Origin: Stenotrophomonas maltophilia
GTDB lineage: Bacteria > Pseudomonadota > Gammaproteobacteria > Xanthomonadales > Xanthomonadaceae
Direction of reading: 5' to 3'
Assembly (NCBI RefSeq): GCF_006974125.1
Contig: NZ_CP037858.1
Span: forward strand, 1,674,001 to 1,738,000
Length of the DNA: 64,000 bases
The notes beneath the pieces were generated by a model that saw only the letters and a program-made list of their open reading frames with translations, was not told the DNA's origin and made no database searches. This document shows, piece after piece, positions 27,031-35,794 of this stretch (its first letter is position 1; every line of letters begins with the position of its first letter). Made by a program: the position numbers and the translations under genes.

Positions 27031-28329
27031 ATGCCTTTTGACGGCCCAGCCCCCATGTCCACCAACTCGCCCAAGCCCCTGGCCATCCGCGAGCGCCTTT
27101 CCGAAGTGCGCTACGAAATCCGCGGAGAACTGGCGCGGCGAGCCCGGGAGCTGGAGGCGCAGGGCCGCAAGCTGATCAAGCTCAACATCGGCAATCCGGG
27201 CGCGTTCGGTTTCCGCGCGCCCGAGCACCTGCAGCGCGCAATCGCCGACGACATGGGCCGCACCGACCCGTACACGCACCAGCAGGGCCTGCCGGTGGCA
27301 CGTGAAGCCATCGCCAGCTACTACGCCCGCCGTGGCGCGCCCGATGCGCACCCGGACCGCGTCTTCCTCGGCAACGGCGTCAGCGAGCTGATCGACCTGT
27401 CACTGCGTGCGCTGCTCAATCCCGGCGACGAAGTGCTGGTGCCCTCGCCCGACTACCCGCTGTGGTCGGCCTCGACCATCCTCAACGATGGCCGTCCGGT
27501 GTACTACCGCTGCGCACCGGAGAACGGCTTCCAGCCGGACCCGAGCGAGATCGAGACGCTGGTGTCCTCACGCACCCGCGCCATCGTGCTGATCAATCCG
27601 AACAACCCCAGCGGCGCCAGCTACCCGCGCGAGCTGCTGGAGCGTGTGGTGGAGATCGCGCGCCGCCACAACCTGCTGCTGCTGGTCGATGAGATCTACG
27701 ACCAGATCCTGTACGACGACGCGGTGTTCCAGCCGGTCGCGCCGCTGGCCGGCGACCATCCGTGCCTGACCTTCAGCGGCCTGAGCAAGGTGCACCGCGC
27801 CTGCGGCTGGCGCGTGGGCTGGGCCCACCTCAGCGGCGACGATGCCCGCCTGGGTGACTTCCGCGCCGCACTGGACCTGTTGGGCGCGCTGCGCCTGTGC
27901 GCCAACGTGCCGGGCCAGTACGCCATCGAGGCTGCGGTGAACGGCCCGGACACCATCTCCGAGCTGTGCGCGCCAGGCGGCCGCCTGTATGAAACCCGCC
28001 GCGCGGTGATCGAGGCCTGCGAAGCCAGCGAGCACCTGTCGCTGGTCGCGCCGGCCGGCGCGCTGTACGCGTTCCCGGCCGTGGTCGGCGCTGCTGCCAA
28101 GGGCTTCGACGACCACAATTTCGCGCTGGACCTGATGAACGACGAAGGCGTGCTGGTGGTGCCTGGCTCGAGCTTCAACGTGCCCTACCGCCATCATTTC
28201 CGCGTGACCCTGATGCCGGAAGCCTCGGTGATGCGCGATGTGTTCGCCCGTATCGACCGTGTGCTGGCGCGCCGTGCCGAGGATGCGACCAAGGTCGTGC
28301 CGCTGAAGCCGCGCCGTTCGGTGGCCTGA
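27031..28329 (+). CDS. alaA: Class I aminotransferase, AlaA-like
   Basis: The 432-residue PLP enzyme (ATG 27055 is an alternative start) has NPNNPSG, the DEIYDQILYDD region and the PLP lysine in FSGLSKVHRACGWRVGW, with Arg in FRVTLMP for the substrate carboxylate. Overall it follows the E. coli AlaA glutamate-pyruvate aminotransferase pattern, including the early LNIGNPGAFGF segment. It makes alanine from pyruvate in the cytoplasm. The SGNH hydrolase gene starts 3 bp after its stop, so the three genes to 29671 form an operon. Confidence 0.9.
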   Translation: MPFDGPAPMSTNSPKPLAIRERLSEVRYEIRGELARRARELEAQGRKLIKLNIGNPGAFGFRAPEHLQRAIADDMGRTDPYTHQQGLPVAREAIASYYARRGAPDAHPDRVFLGNGVSELIDLSLRALLNPGDEVLVPSPDYPLWSASTILNDGRPVYYRCAPENGFQPDPSEIETLVSSRTRAIVLINPNNPSGASYPRELLERVVEIARRHNLLLLVDEIYDQILYDDAVFQPVAPLAGDHPCLTFSGLSKVHRACGWRVGWAHLSGDDARLGDFRAALDLLGALRLCANVPGQYAIEAAVNGPDTISELCAPGGRLYETRRAVIEACEASEHLSLVAPAGALYAFPAVVGAAAKGFDDHNFALDLMNDEGVLVVPGSSFNVPYRHHFRVTLMPEASVMRDVFARIDRVLARRAEDATKVVPLKPRRSVA

Positions 28330-28332
28330 GCC

Positions 28333-28950
28333 GTGGCGTTGTCCTACCTGGCGCTGGGCGATTCATACACAATCGGTGAAGCGGTTGCAGTCGAAGGCCG
28401 CTGGCCGCACCAGCTGGCCGCCGCGCTGCGTGCGCAGGGCATTGAGCTGTCCGATCCGCAGACCATCGCCACCACCGGCTGGACCACCGACGAACTCGAT
28501 GCAGGCATCGACGCAGCCGCGCCGCAGGGACCGTTCGATTTCGTCAGCCTGCTGATCGGCGTCAACAACCAGTACCGCGGGCGTCCGCTGGACGAATACC
28601 GCAGCCAGTTCCAGGCGCTTCTGCAGCGGGCGATCGGCTTTGCGGGCAGTGATGCCGGCCGCGTGCTGGTGCTGTCCTTCCCCGATTGGGGCGCCACCCC
28701 GTTCGGTGCCGGCAGTGGACGTGACTTGGCCGCGATCGAGATCGAGACCGACGAGTTCAATGCCGCCGCCGAGCTGATCAGTACCCGGCACGGCGTGGCC
28801 TTCGTCGACATCACCGACATCAGCCGCGCGCAGGGCGAAGACCCGACGATGATCGCCGAGGACGGCCTGCATCCTTCAGCGCGGATGTATGCGCTGTGGA
28901 GCGCGCGCGCGCTGCCGGTTGCCGCGCATCTGCTTGGCGGCACGGACTGA
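28333..28950 (+). CDS. SGNH/GDSL-type hydrolase
   Basis: It starts with GTG at 28333, immediately after the aminotransferase stop. The 205 residues carry block I GDSYTIGEA (nucleophile Ser), block III IGVNNQYRG (Asn) and block V DGLHPS (Asp and His). No signal peptide is present, so this is a cytoplasmic esterase or lipase-like enzyme of unknown substrate. Tight spacing on both sides places it in the alaA-like operon. Confidence 0.88.
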   Translation: MALSYLALGDSYTIGEAVAVEGRWPHQLAAALRAQGIELSDPQTIATTGWTTDELDAGIDAAAPQGPFDFVSLLIGVNNQYRGRPLDEYRSQFQALLQRAIGFAGSDAGRVLVLSFPDWGATPFGAGSGRDLAAIEIETDEFNAAAELISTRHGVAFVDITDISRAQGEDPTMIAEDGLHPSARMYALWSARALPVAAHLLGGTD

Positions 28951-28954
28951 AGCG

Positions 28955-29671
28955 ATGGATGGCACGCCACGGAACGGCCCGCCCCTGCCCTGTACTCCCC
29001 TGACGGCCCCGCAGGCCCGCTTGATCGCCGAAGCGTTCCGCCCCGCGCAGGCCTGGGGCAGCCGCCGCGACTACTACTACACCCGCGGCAAGCTCGGCAG
29101 CGATCCGCTGTACGACGGCGTGCTGCAGCATCTGCCTGATGACGGGCAGCCGGTGCTGGACCTCGGCTGCGGGCTGGGCCTGTTCGCCCATGTACTGCGC
29201 CAGCGCGGCGGCACCCAGCGCTACCTGGGCGTGGACGTGGATGCGGGCAAGATCGCCCGCGCGCAGCGTGCCGCCGTCGAGCTGCATGACGTGCGCTTCG
29301 ACTGCGTGGACGTGCAGGCACCACTGCCGGCGCAGACCGGGCACGTCCTGCTGCTGGACGTGCTGCAATACCTGGACGCGGGCCCGCAGCAGGCACTGCT
29401 GCAGGCAGCCAGTGCGCGGGTGGCCCCCGGCGGCTGCCTGCTGCTGCGCACGCCGCTGGCTACCGGCGATGGCCGCGACCGCACCACGCGGGTGGCGGAC
29501 CGGCTGGCCTGGCTGGTCGGCTGGATGGGCACGCGGCCGCGCCACTACCCCGATCCGGAGGTGCTGCAGACGACGCTTGCCGAAGCGGGATTGCAGGTGA
29601 CCGCCCCTCGGCCGCTGCACGGGCGTACCCCCTTCAACAGCTGGCTGCTGGTGGCGCACCGGAACCGGTAG
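28955..29671 (+). CDS. Class I SAM-dependent methyltransferase
   Basis: The ATG at 28955 follows the hydrolase stop by 4 bp. The 238-residue protein has SAM motif I VLDLGCGLGLF, an acidic residue after strand 2 (LGVDVDAGKIARA) and motif-like LLLDVLQYLD. The C-terminal half holds helices that could cap a hydrophobic substrate. The acceptor is unknown. Confidence 0.85.
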   Translation: MDGTPRNGPPLPCTPLTAPQARLIAEAFRPAQAWGSRRDYYYTRGKLGSDPLYDGVLQHLPDDGQPVLDLGCGLGLFAHVLRQRGGTQRYLGVDVDAGKIARAQRAAVELHDVRFDCVDVQAPLPAQTGHVLLLDVLQYLDAGPQQALLQAASARVAPGGCLLLRTPLATGDGRDRTTRVADRLAWLVGWMGTRPRHYPDPEVLQTTLAEAGLQVTAPRPLHGRTPFNSWLLVAHRNR

Positions 29672-29713
29672 CACCGGGCCATGCCCTGCGAGCGCAGCGC
29701 CGCCTGTGGCATT

Positions 29714-29736
29714 CGCCGGGCACGGCCCGGCGCTAC
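29714..29736 (-). repeat. SMAG (GTAG) repeat hairpin
   Basis: On the minus strand: GTAGCGCCGGGC...GCCCGGCG. It lies between the convergent methyltransferase and polysaccharide deacetylase genes and may act as their shared 3' hairpin. Confidence 0.75.
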
Positions 29737-29746
29737 CCCATACGTG

Positions 29747-30541
29747 TCAGCCGGTAGGCAGCTGCGCCTTCAAGCCGCGCTCGTCCAGCGCCTGCAGCAC
29801 GCGCTCGATGATCGCCAGATTGTGGCCGTGGGCGGCGCCCTCATGCAGCAGCACGATGGCTCCTGGCTGCAGGTCGGGCAACAGCCGCGCCAGCACGCCC
29901 TCCGGCGTGCAGCCGACGCCGTCGTAACCGCGGGCACTCCAGCCCACGCGCACCAGGCCCAGCGCCTTCAACACCGGCGCCACGAACGGGTTGGTCATGC
30001 CCACCACCGAGCGGTACCAGCGCACCGGATGCCCGCTCAGGGCCTGCAATGCATGCTGGCAGCCTTCGATCTCGGCCCGCATCGCCGCTGGGCCCAGGCG
30101 CCAGAAGCGGGCCTGCGGGTGGCTGAGACTGTGATTGCCCAGGTCGTGGCCACGGCGCAGGATCTCGGCCACCAGTTCCGGCTGCGCCAGCGCACGGTCC
30201 CCCACCAGGAAGAAGGTCGCACGCGCGTGGTGGCGGTCCAGCAGGTCGAGCACGGCACGGGTTTCCGGGCCGGGGCCGTCATCGATCGTGAGCCAGACAC
30301 TGTTGCCAGCGTCCGGCACCCGGCTCAGTACCGGCGCGTAGAAACGGCTGTTGGGCAGGAACACCGGCACCATGAACAGCGCATGGCTGGCCACCATCAG
30401 CGGCAGCCCCCAGTGCCACCCAGCCTGTACCCAGACCAGGATCACGGCCAGCTGCGACGCCACCAGCCAAGGCAGCCAGCGCCAGGGGCGGGCCGGGATG
30501 CGATGCAATGTTCCTGCGTTGCTCATCCCCCATGATGCCAT
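29747..30541 (-). CDS. Polysaccharide deacetylase family protein, membrane anchored
   Basis: Two hydrophobic segments at about residues 20-60 are followed by a NodB-homology domain: TIDDGPGPE (metal Asp pair), HSLSHPQ (His-His), RWYRSVVG, and LLHEGA with the catalytic His. Length is 264 residues; the ATG at 30526 is an alternative start. The domain would face the periplasm and could deacetylate a polysaccharide or an undecaprenyl-linked sugar. The motif-4 Pro-Arg (usually RPP) is changed here, so activity and substrate are uncertain. Confidence 0.85.
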   Translation of the reverse strand: MASWGMSNAGTLHRIPARPWRWLPWLVASQLAVILVWVQAGWHWGLPLMVASHALFMVPVFLPNSRFYAPVLSRVPDAGNSVWLTIDDGPGPETRAVLDLLDRHHARATFFLVGDRALAQPELVAEILRRGHDLGNHSLSHPQARFWRLGPAAMRAEIEGCQHALQALSGHPVRWYRSVVGMTNPFVAPVLKALGLVRVGWSARGYDGVGCTPEGVLARLLPDLQPGAIVLLHEGAAHGHNLAIIERVLQALDERGLKAQLPTG

Positions 30542-30585
30542 GGGGGTTAGAATTGATGATTCGAATTCCCGGAACCCCGACGTCC

Positions 30586-31512
30586 ATGTCCCTCGATCCC
30601 GCCCTGCGTTCGCGCATCGAATCCATCCTCAACGCCAACCGCGTCGTGCTGTTCATGAAGGGCCAGCCGTCGATGCCGCAGTGTGGTTTCTCGGCCAAGG
30701 CCGTGGGCGCCCTGCAGGACCTCGGTGTCGAGTTCGCCCACGTCAACGTGCTGGCCGACCAGGAAATCCGTGAAGGCATCAAGGCCTACGGCGACTGGCC
30801 GACCATCCCGCAGCTGTACATCGACGGCGAACTGGTCGGCGGCAGCGACATCGTGCTGCAGATGGCCGCCAGCGGCGAGCTGAGCAGCGTGCTGGGCCTG
30901 GCCGCACCGGACCGCACCCCGCCGAGCATCACCGTCACCCCCGCCGCTGTGGAAATGCTCAAGGGCGCGCTGGCCGATGCTCCGGGCGCTGCTCTGCAGC
31001 TGACCATCGACGCCGGCTTCCAGCCGAACTTCCAGCTGGCCCCGCATGACGAAGGCGCGATCGCTGCCGAATCCAATGGCCTGCGCGTGCAGTTTGATCT
31101 GTCCAGCGCCCGTCGCGCCAACGGCATCACCATCGACTGGGTGGACGACATCCGCGGCAAGGGCCTGGCGATCGACAACCCGAACGCGCCGAAGCCGGTG
31201 CAGGAAATCAGCGTGCGTGATGCCGACGACCTGGTACGTGCCGGCAACATCACCCTGGTGGACGTGCGCCCGGCCGACGAGCGCGCCATCGCCGCCGTCG
31301 GCGTGCCGTTCAAGAGCTTCGACGGCACCGGCCGCGCTGAGCTGGAAGCCCTGCCGAAGGACACCGCTCTGGCCTTCATGTGCCACCACGGCGGCCGCAG
31401 CGCACAGGCTGCCGAGCAGTTCCGTGCTCTGGGCTTCACCAAGGTGTTCAACGTCACCGGCGGCATCAATGCCTGGTCCGAAGACGTCGACAACGGCGTG
31501 CCGAAGTACTGA
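30586..31512 (+). CDS. Monothiol glutaredoxin fused to IscA-like and rhodanese domains
   Basis: The start at 30586 (MSLDPALRSRIE) fits the Grx4 family; upstream in-frame codons overlap the divergent gene's start. Residues 1-105 are a monothiol glutaredoxin with the CGFS site (Cys33). Residues about 113-202 have an A-type Fe-S carrier fold pattern (ITVTPAAVEML to GLAIDNPNAP), but all three ligand cysteines are absent (AGFQPNF where GCSGF-like sequence is expected). Residues about 205-308 are a rhodanese with catalytic Cys266 in MCHHGGRSA. A role in Fe-S cluster transfer with sulfane chemistry is plausible. Confidence 0.9.
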   Translation: MSLDPALRSRIESILNANRVVLFMKGQPSMPQCGFSAKAVGALQDLGVEFAHVNVLADQEIREGIKAYGDWPTIPQLYIDGELVGGSDIVLQMAASGELSSVLGLAAPDRTPPSITVTPAAVEMLKGALADAPGAALQLTIDAGFQPNFQLAPHDEGAIAAESNGLRVQFDLSSARRANGITIDWVDDIRGKGLAIDNPNAPKPVQEISVRDADDLVRAGNITLVDVRPADERAIAAVGVPFKSFDGTGRAELEALPKDTALAFMCHHGGRSAQAAEQFRALGFTKVFNVTGGINAWSEDVDNGVPKY

Positions 31513-31520
31513 TCGGCCCT

Positions 31521-31589
31521 GAAAAAGGGGACGGAGGGGATTAAGTCGTTTGTGCCATAAACGACTTAATCCCCTCCGTCCCCTTTTTC
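31521..31589. repeat. 31-bp perfect palindrome, bidirectional terminator-like
   Basis: Bases 31521-31551 pair perfectly with 31559-31589 across a 7-base loop (GTGCCAT). The stem contains GGGGACGGAGGGGATTAAGT and ends in A5/T5, so it can terminate the glutaredoxin gene (plus) and the DUF924 gene (minus), whose stop adjoins it. The unusual purine-rich stem looks like a dispersed repeat rather than an ordinary terminator. Confidence 0.85.
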
Positions 31590-32132
31590 TTAGCCGGCGA
31601 ACCCGCCTTCGGCCAGGTAATCCAGCTCTTCCGCCGTGGGGAAACGACCGAGCACGGCATTGCGATGCGGGAAACGCGCGAAGCGGCGGATGATGTCGCG
31701 GTGCAGTTCGGCGTACTGCAGGTACTCCTTGTCACCCAGCACGTCGAACATCGCCACCGAACGGTCCTGGTCCATCGGATCCTCGGAGTGCTCGAACGGC
31801 AGGTAGATGAAGGCGCGCAGCTTTGGTACCAGCTGCAGGTCCAGGCCTTCCTCGATGGCGCGCATGGCGTAGTGCCGGGCCAGGCCATCGGTGGCGTAGG
31901 AATGGGCGGTCCCACGGAAGCAGTTGCGCGGGAACTGGTCCAGCAGCAGCATCAGCGCCAGTGCGCCTTCGGCGCTGCCCAGCCAATGCTCGCGCGCGCG
32001 CGAAGCCGCGGCGAAATGCTCGTCCAGGAACAACTGGCGGAACTGCGCGTCGAACGCATCGTCGCGGGCGAACCACTTCGCAGGGCCCGCTTCTTTCCAG
32101 AATTCCACCACTTGCGCGGCAACGTCCATCAC
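31590..32132 (-). CDS. DUF924 family protein
   Basis: The 180-residue soluble protein has the DUF924 signature (VVEFWKEAGPAKWFARDDAF, LLLDQFPRNCFRGTAHSYATD, IYLPFEHSED). The family has a helical TPR-like fold of unknown function and is common in Proteobacteria. It lies 40 bp downstream of the AMP nucleosidase gene on the same strand and may be co-transcribed with it. Confidence 0.9.
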   Translation of the reverse strand: MMDVAAQVVEFWKEAGPAKWFARDDAFDAQFRQLFLDEHFAAASRAREHWLGSAEGALALMLLLDQFPRNCFRGTAHSYATDGLARHYAMRAIEEGLDLQLVPKLRAFIYLPFEHSEDPMDQDRSVAMFDVLGDKEYLQYAELHRDIIRRFARFPHRNAVLGRFPTAEELDYLAEGGFAG

Positions 32133-32172
32133 CTACTCCCCAGGGCCGGCGCGCCGCGCCAGGCCATCATCA

Positions 32173-32949
32173 TCATTCGTCGAAGCGCAGGTGGCGGACC
32201 GACTTGCCGTTGCGCCGGATAAGCTTAAGCGCCTCGATACCGATCTGGATATGGTTTTCCACGAACTGGGAGCTGACCTTGGCATCGGAGGCCTCGGTCT
32301 TGACCCCATCGGGGATCATCGGCTGGTCCGAGACCAGCAGCAGCGCACCACTGGGGATGTGGTTGGCGAAGCCGGCGGCGAACACCGTGGCCGTTTCCAT
32401 GTCGATGGCCATGCAGCGCATCGCCCGCAGCCGCTCCTTGAAGGCCTCGTCGTGTTCCCATACCCGGCGGTTGGTGGTGTAGACGGTGCCGGTCCAGTAG
32501 TCGTGGCCGAGGTCGCGGATCATGGTCGAGACCGCACGCTGCAGCGCGAACGCCGGCAACGCCGGGACTTCCGGCGGCAGGTAATCGCCCGAGGTACCCT
32601 CGCCCCGGATCGCAGCGATCGGCAGCACCAGGTCGCCCAGCTGGTTCTTGCGCTTGAGGCCACCGCACTTGCCCAGGAACAGCACCGCCTTGGGCATCAC
32701 CGCCGACAGCAGGTCCATGATGATCGCGGCATTGGGGCTGCCCATGCCGAAGTTGATCATGGTGATGCCGTCGATCGTAGCGCTGGCCATCGGCCGGTCC
32801 AGGCCGATGACGGGCGCACCGGTCAGTTCGGAAAAGGTGTGCAGGTAGCCGCCGAAGTTGGTCAGCAGGATGTGCTGGCCGAACTGGTCCAGGGGCACGC
32901 CGGTATACCGGGGCAGCCAGTTGTCGACGATTTCCTGCTTGCTCTTCAT
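32173..32949 (-). CDS. amn: AMP nucleosidase, short form
   Basis: The start at 32949 (MKSKQEIVDNW) is chosen; upstream codons are not conserved in character. The 258 residues form a phosphorylase-like fold with FGMGSPNAAIIMDLL, LGKCGGLKRKNQLGD, and the DMETATVFAAGF active-site block. It hydrolyses AMP to adenine and ribose 5-phosphate. It lacks the extra N-terminal regulatory domain of E. coli Amn (about 480 residues), as in the short AMP nucleosidases of Xanthomonadaceae and Bacteroidetes. Confidence 0.9.
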   Translation of the reverse strand: MKSKQEIVDNWLPRYTGVPLDQFGQHILLTNFGGYLHTFSELTGAPVIGLDRPMASATIDGITMINFGMGSPNAAIIMDLLSAVMPKAVLFLGKCGGLKRKNQLGDLVLPIAAIRGEGTSGDYLPPEVPALPAFALQRAVSTMIRDLGHDYWTGTVYTTNRRVWEHDEAFKERLRAMRCMAIDMETATVFAAGFANHIPSGALLLVSDQPMIPDGVKTEASDAKVSSQFVENHIQIGIEALKLIRRNGKSVRHLRFDE

Positions 32950-33102
32950 GGGCGGTCCGGTACGGCGGGGGGACCGGGTATTTTCAGCCACCCGGCCGGT
33001 GCCGTCGAGCCACCGTCGGCAGGCCTGTGAAGAAGGTCACTTGGCAAGCCCGCCACCACCGGGCTAGCGTCGGCGGTTGGACCAGGCTGCAAGGGGAACT
33101 GC

Positions 33103-34512
33103 ATGGCATCGACGTTGTTGCGCGCCGGGGTGGCCCTGGCACTGCTTTCATTGAGTACGGCTCCGGCGGTGGGCGCCTCGCGCTTCGTCGCCGATCCCTA
33201 CCCCAGCACCTACCAGGCCCATCCTGATGCGCCGGTGCTGATCCAGAACGCCACGGTGCTGACCGGTACCGGCCAGCGCCTGGACAACGCCGACGTGCTG
33301 CTGCGCGACGGCCGCATCGTCGCCGTTGGCCGCCAGCTGCAGGCCGATGCCGGCGTCACCCGCCTTGATGCACAGGGCAAGTGGGTCACCCCCGGTCTGA
33401 TCGACGTGCATTCGCATCTGGGTGTCTACCCCAGCCCGGGCGTTGGCGCGCACAGCGACGGCAACGAGGTCACCGCACCGGTCACCGCCAATGTCTGGGC
33501 CGAGCACTCGGTGTGGCCGCAGGACCCGGGCTTCGCCACCGCGCTGGCCGGCGGCGTGACCAGCATGCAGGTGCTGCCCGGCTCGGCCAACCTGGTCGGC
33601 GGCCGCGGCGTGACCCTGAAGAACGTTCCGGCCATCACCTACCAGGCGATGAAGTTCCCCGGCGCACCGTGGGGCCTGAAGATGGCCTGCGGCGAGAACC
33701 CCAAGCGGGTCTACGGCGAAGGCAAGGGCGTGGCCCCGGCCACGCGCATGGGCAACGTGGCCGGCTACCGGGCCGCCTTCATCGATGCCGCCGACTACAT
33801 CGCCAAGAACAAGCCCAAGCCGGCCAAGCGCAAGGGCTGGTTCGGCAGCGACAAGGGCGACAGCGCCGGGGATGCCGGCGGCAAGCGCGATCTCAAGCTG
33901 GACACGCTGGCCGGCGCCATCGAAGGCGACATCCGCGTGCACATCCACTGCTACCGCGCCGACGAAATGGCCACCATGCTCGACCTGGCCAAGGAGTTCG
34001 GTTTCAAGGTAGCCGCCTTCCACCACGGCGTGGAGGCCTACAAGCTGGCCGACCGGCTGGCCGCCGACGGCGTCTGCGGCGCGCTGTGGGCCGACTGGTG
34101 GGGCTTCAAGATGGAAGCCTTCGACGGCATCCAGGAGAACATCGCGCTGGTTGACCGGCCAAAGAACAGCTGTGCCATCGTCCATTCCGATTCCCCCGAG
34201 GGCATCCAGCGCCTCAACCAGGAAGCGGCCAAGGTGATGGCCTCGGCGCGCCGCGCGCGCATGCCGGAGATCACGCCCGAGCATGCCATCACCTGGATGA
34301 CCGCCAACGCCGCCAGGGCGCTGGGCATCGAGGGCCAGACAGGCACCCTGGAGGCCGGCAAGATGGCCGACGTCGTGGTGTGGAACGGCAACCCCTTCAG
34401 TTCCTATGCGCTGGCCGAGCAGGTCTTCATTGATGGCCGCAGGCTGTACGACCGCGGCGTGCCGGCGAGCACACCGCGTTCCGATTTCCAGCTTGGCCAG
34501 GAGGTGCGCTGA
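33103..34512 (+). CDS. Exported amidohydrolase
   Basis: The 469-residue protein has a signal peptide (MASTLLRAGVALALLSLSTA, cleavage near VGA). The metal-dependent amidohydrolase fold is intact: VTPGLIDVHSHLG with His103 and His105, later histidines in HIHCYRADE and AAFHHG, and Asp in CAIVHSDSPEG, then the C-terminal GTLEAGKMADVVVWNGNP beta segment. A Lys/Asp/Gly-rich insert (about 225-262) is low complexity. It is predicted to be a periplasmic zinc hydrolase of unknown substrate. Its TGA overlaps the next start (TGATG). Confidence 0.88.
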   Translation: MASTLLRAGVALALLSLSTAPAVGASRFVADPYPSTYQAHPDAPVLIQNATVLTGTGQRLDNADVLLRDGRIVAVGRQLQADAGVTRLDAQGKWVTPGLIDVHSHLGVYPSPGVGAHSDGNEVTAPVTANVWAEHSVWPQDPGFATALAGGVTSMQVLPGSANLVGGRGVTLKNVPAITYQAMKFPGAPWGLKMACGENPKRVYGEGKGVAPATRMGNVAGYRAAFIDAADYIAKNKPKPAKRKGWFGSDKGDSAGDAGGKRDLKLDTLAGAIEGDIRVHIHCYRADEMATMLDLAKEFGFKVAAFHHGVEAYKLADRLAADGVCGALWADWWGFKMEAFDGIQENIALVDRPKNSCAIVHSDSPEGIQRLNQEAAKVMASARRARMPEITPEHAITWMTANAARALGIEGQTGTLEAGKMADVVVWNGNPFSSYALAEQVFIDGRRLYDRGVPASTPRSDFQLGQEVR

Positions 34513-35774
34513 TGAGCGTGTTGAACGAGCGTCGCCGGGCATGGCCCGGCGCTACCGTGGTGGCATTGTTGTTGCTGGCAACCACGGCATCTGCGCAGGA
34601 CCTGCTGGTACGCAACGCGACGGTGCATACGGCCAGCACGCGCGGCAGCCTGCAGAACGCCGATGTGCTGGTCCAGGGCGGCGTCATCCGCGCAGTCGGC
34701 ACCGGCCTGTCCGCACCGGCCGGAGCGACCGTGGTCGAAGCCAACGGCCGGCCGCTGACCCCGGCCCTGTTCGGGGGCATCACCGAGACCGGCATCGAAG
34801 AGGTCTCGGGTGAATCGAGCACGGTGGACAGTTCGCTGAAGCTCGGCGAGCAGCCGTTGCGCCCGGAGTTCGACGTCACCCTGGCCTACAACCCGGCCTC
34901 GGTGCTGATTCCGGTGACGCGGCTGGAGGGCTTCGGCTTCACCGCACTTGGCGCCGCCACCGGTGGCGGCTTCGTGGCCGGCCAGGGCGGTGTGATGCGG
35001 CTGGACGGCAGCGTCGACCCGATCGGCCCGCGCGCACTGTTCCTGCGCCTGGGCTCGGCGGCATCGGAGCTGACCGGGCATTCGCGCGCCGCGCAATGGA
35101 TGCTGCTGCAGCAGATGGTCGACGAAGCACGCGGCCAGGTTGCTGCGGATTCGCCGCACGCGCTGTTGACCCCGGCCGGGCGCCGCACGCTCAGCCGCTA
35201 CCTGGCCGGCCAGGGCCGCATCGTGGTGGAGGTCGATCGTGCATCGGACATCCGCCAGCTGCTGCGCTGGGCCGCGCGCGAGAAGGTGAAGATCGCGATT
35301 GCCGGTGCCGGCGAAGCCTGGCAGGTCGCGCCGGAGCTTGCCGCCGCACAGGTGCCGGTGTTCGTTGACGTGCTGGCCAACCTGCCGGCCAGCTTCGACC
35401 AGCTCGGTGCCACCCTGGAAAACGCCGCGCGCCTGCAGCGTGCCGGCGTGGCGGTTTCCTTCGTGCAGCGCGGCGACGCCACCCACAACGCGCGCAAGAT
35501 GCGCCAGCTGGCCGGCAACGCGGTGGCCAACGGCCTGCCGTGGGCCGATGGCCTGGCCGGGCTGACCCGGGTGCCCGCACAGGCATTCGGGGTGGCCGAC
35601 CAGATCGGCAGCATCGAGCCGGGCAAGCGCGCCGATCTGGTGCTGTGGGAAGGTGATCCGCTGGACGTGGCGCACTATGCCGAACAGGTCTGGCTGGGCG
35701 GCCGTGCGATGCCGATGCGCTCGCGCCAGACCGACCTGCGCGACCGCTACCTGCAGCGCAACGCGCAGCCCTGA
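34512..35774 (+). CDS. Exported amidohydrolase-like protein lacking the HxH metal site
   Basis: It is translationally coupled to the preceding amidohydrolase by a TGATG overlap. The 420-residue protein has a signal peptide ending TTASA and the same overall fold, including the terminal GSIEPGKRADLVLWEGDPLD block. Where the partner has LIDVHSH, this one has LTPALFGGITETG, with no histidines, so it probably lacks catalytic metal binding. It may be a structural or regulatory partner in a heteromer. Codons 8-15 (around 34533-34555) are encoded by a SMAG repeat. Confidence 0.85.
   Translation: MSVLNERRRAWPGATVVALLLLATTASAQDLLVRNATVHTASTRGSLQNADVLVQGGVIRAVGTGLSAPAGATVVEANGRPLTPALFGGITETGIEEVSGESSTVDSSLKLGEQPLRPEFDVTLAYNPASVLIPVTRLEGFGFTALGAATGGGFVAGQGGVMRLDGSVDPIGPRALFLRLGSAASELTGHSRAAQWMLLQQMVDEARGQVAADSPHALLTPAGRRTLSRYLAGQGRIVVEVDRASDIRQLLRWAAREKVKIAIAGAGEAWQVAPELAAAQVPVFVDVLANLPASFDQLGATLENAARLQRAGVAVSFVQRGDATHNARKMRQLAGNAVANGLPWADGLAGLTRVPAQAFGVADQIGSIEPGKRADLVLWEGDPLDVAHYAEQVWLGGRAMPMRSRQTDLRDRYLQRNAQP
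34533..34555 (-). repeat. SMAG repeat inside a coding sequence
   Basis: The minus strand reads GTAGCGCCGGGCCATGCCCGGCG, an intact SMAG hairpin. It lies in the signal-peptide region of the second amidohydrolase and encodes RRAWPGAT in frame. Confidence 0.8.
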
Positions 35775-35794
35775 CCACACACGAGGACACACCG

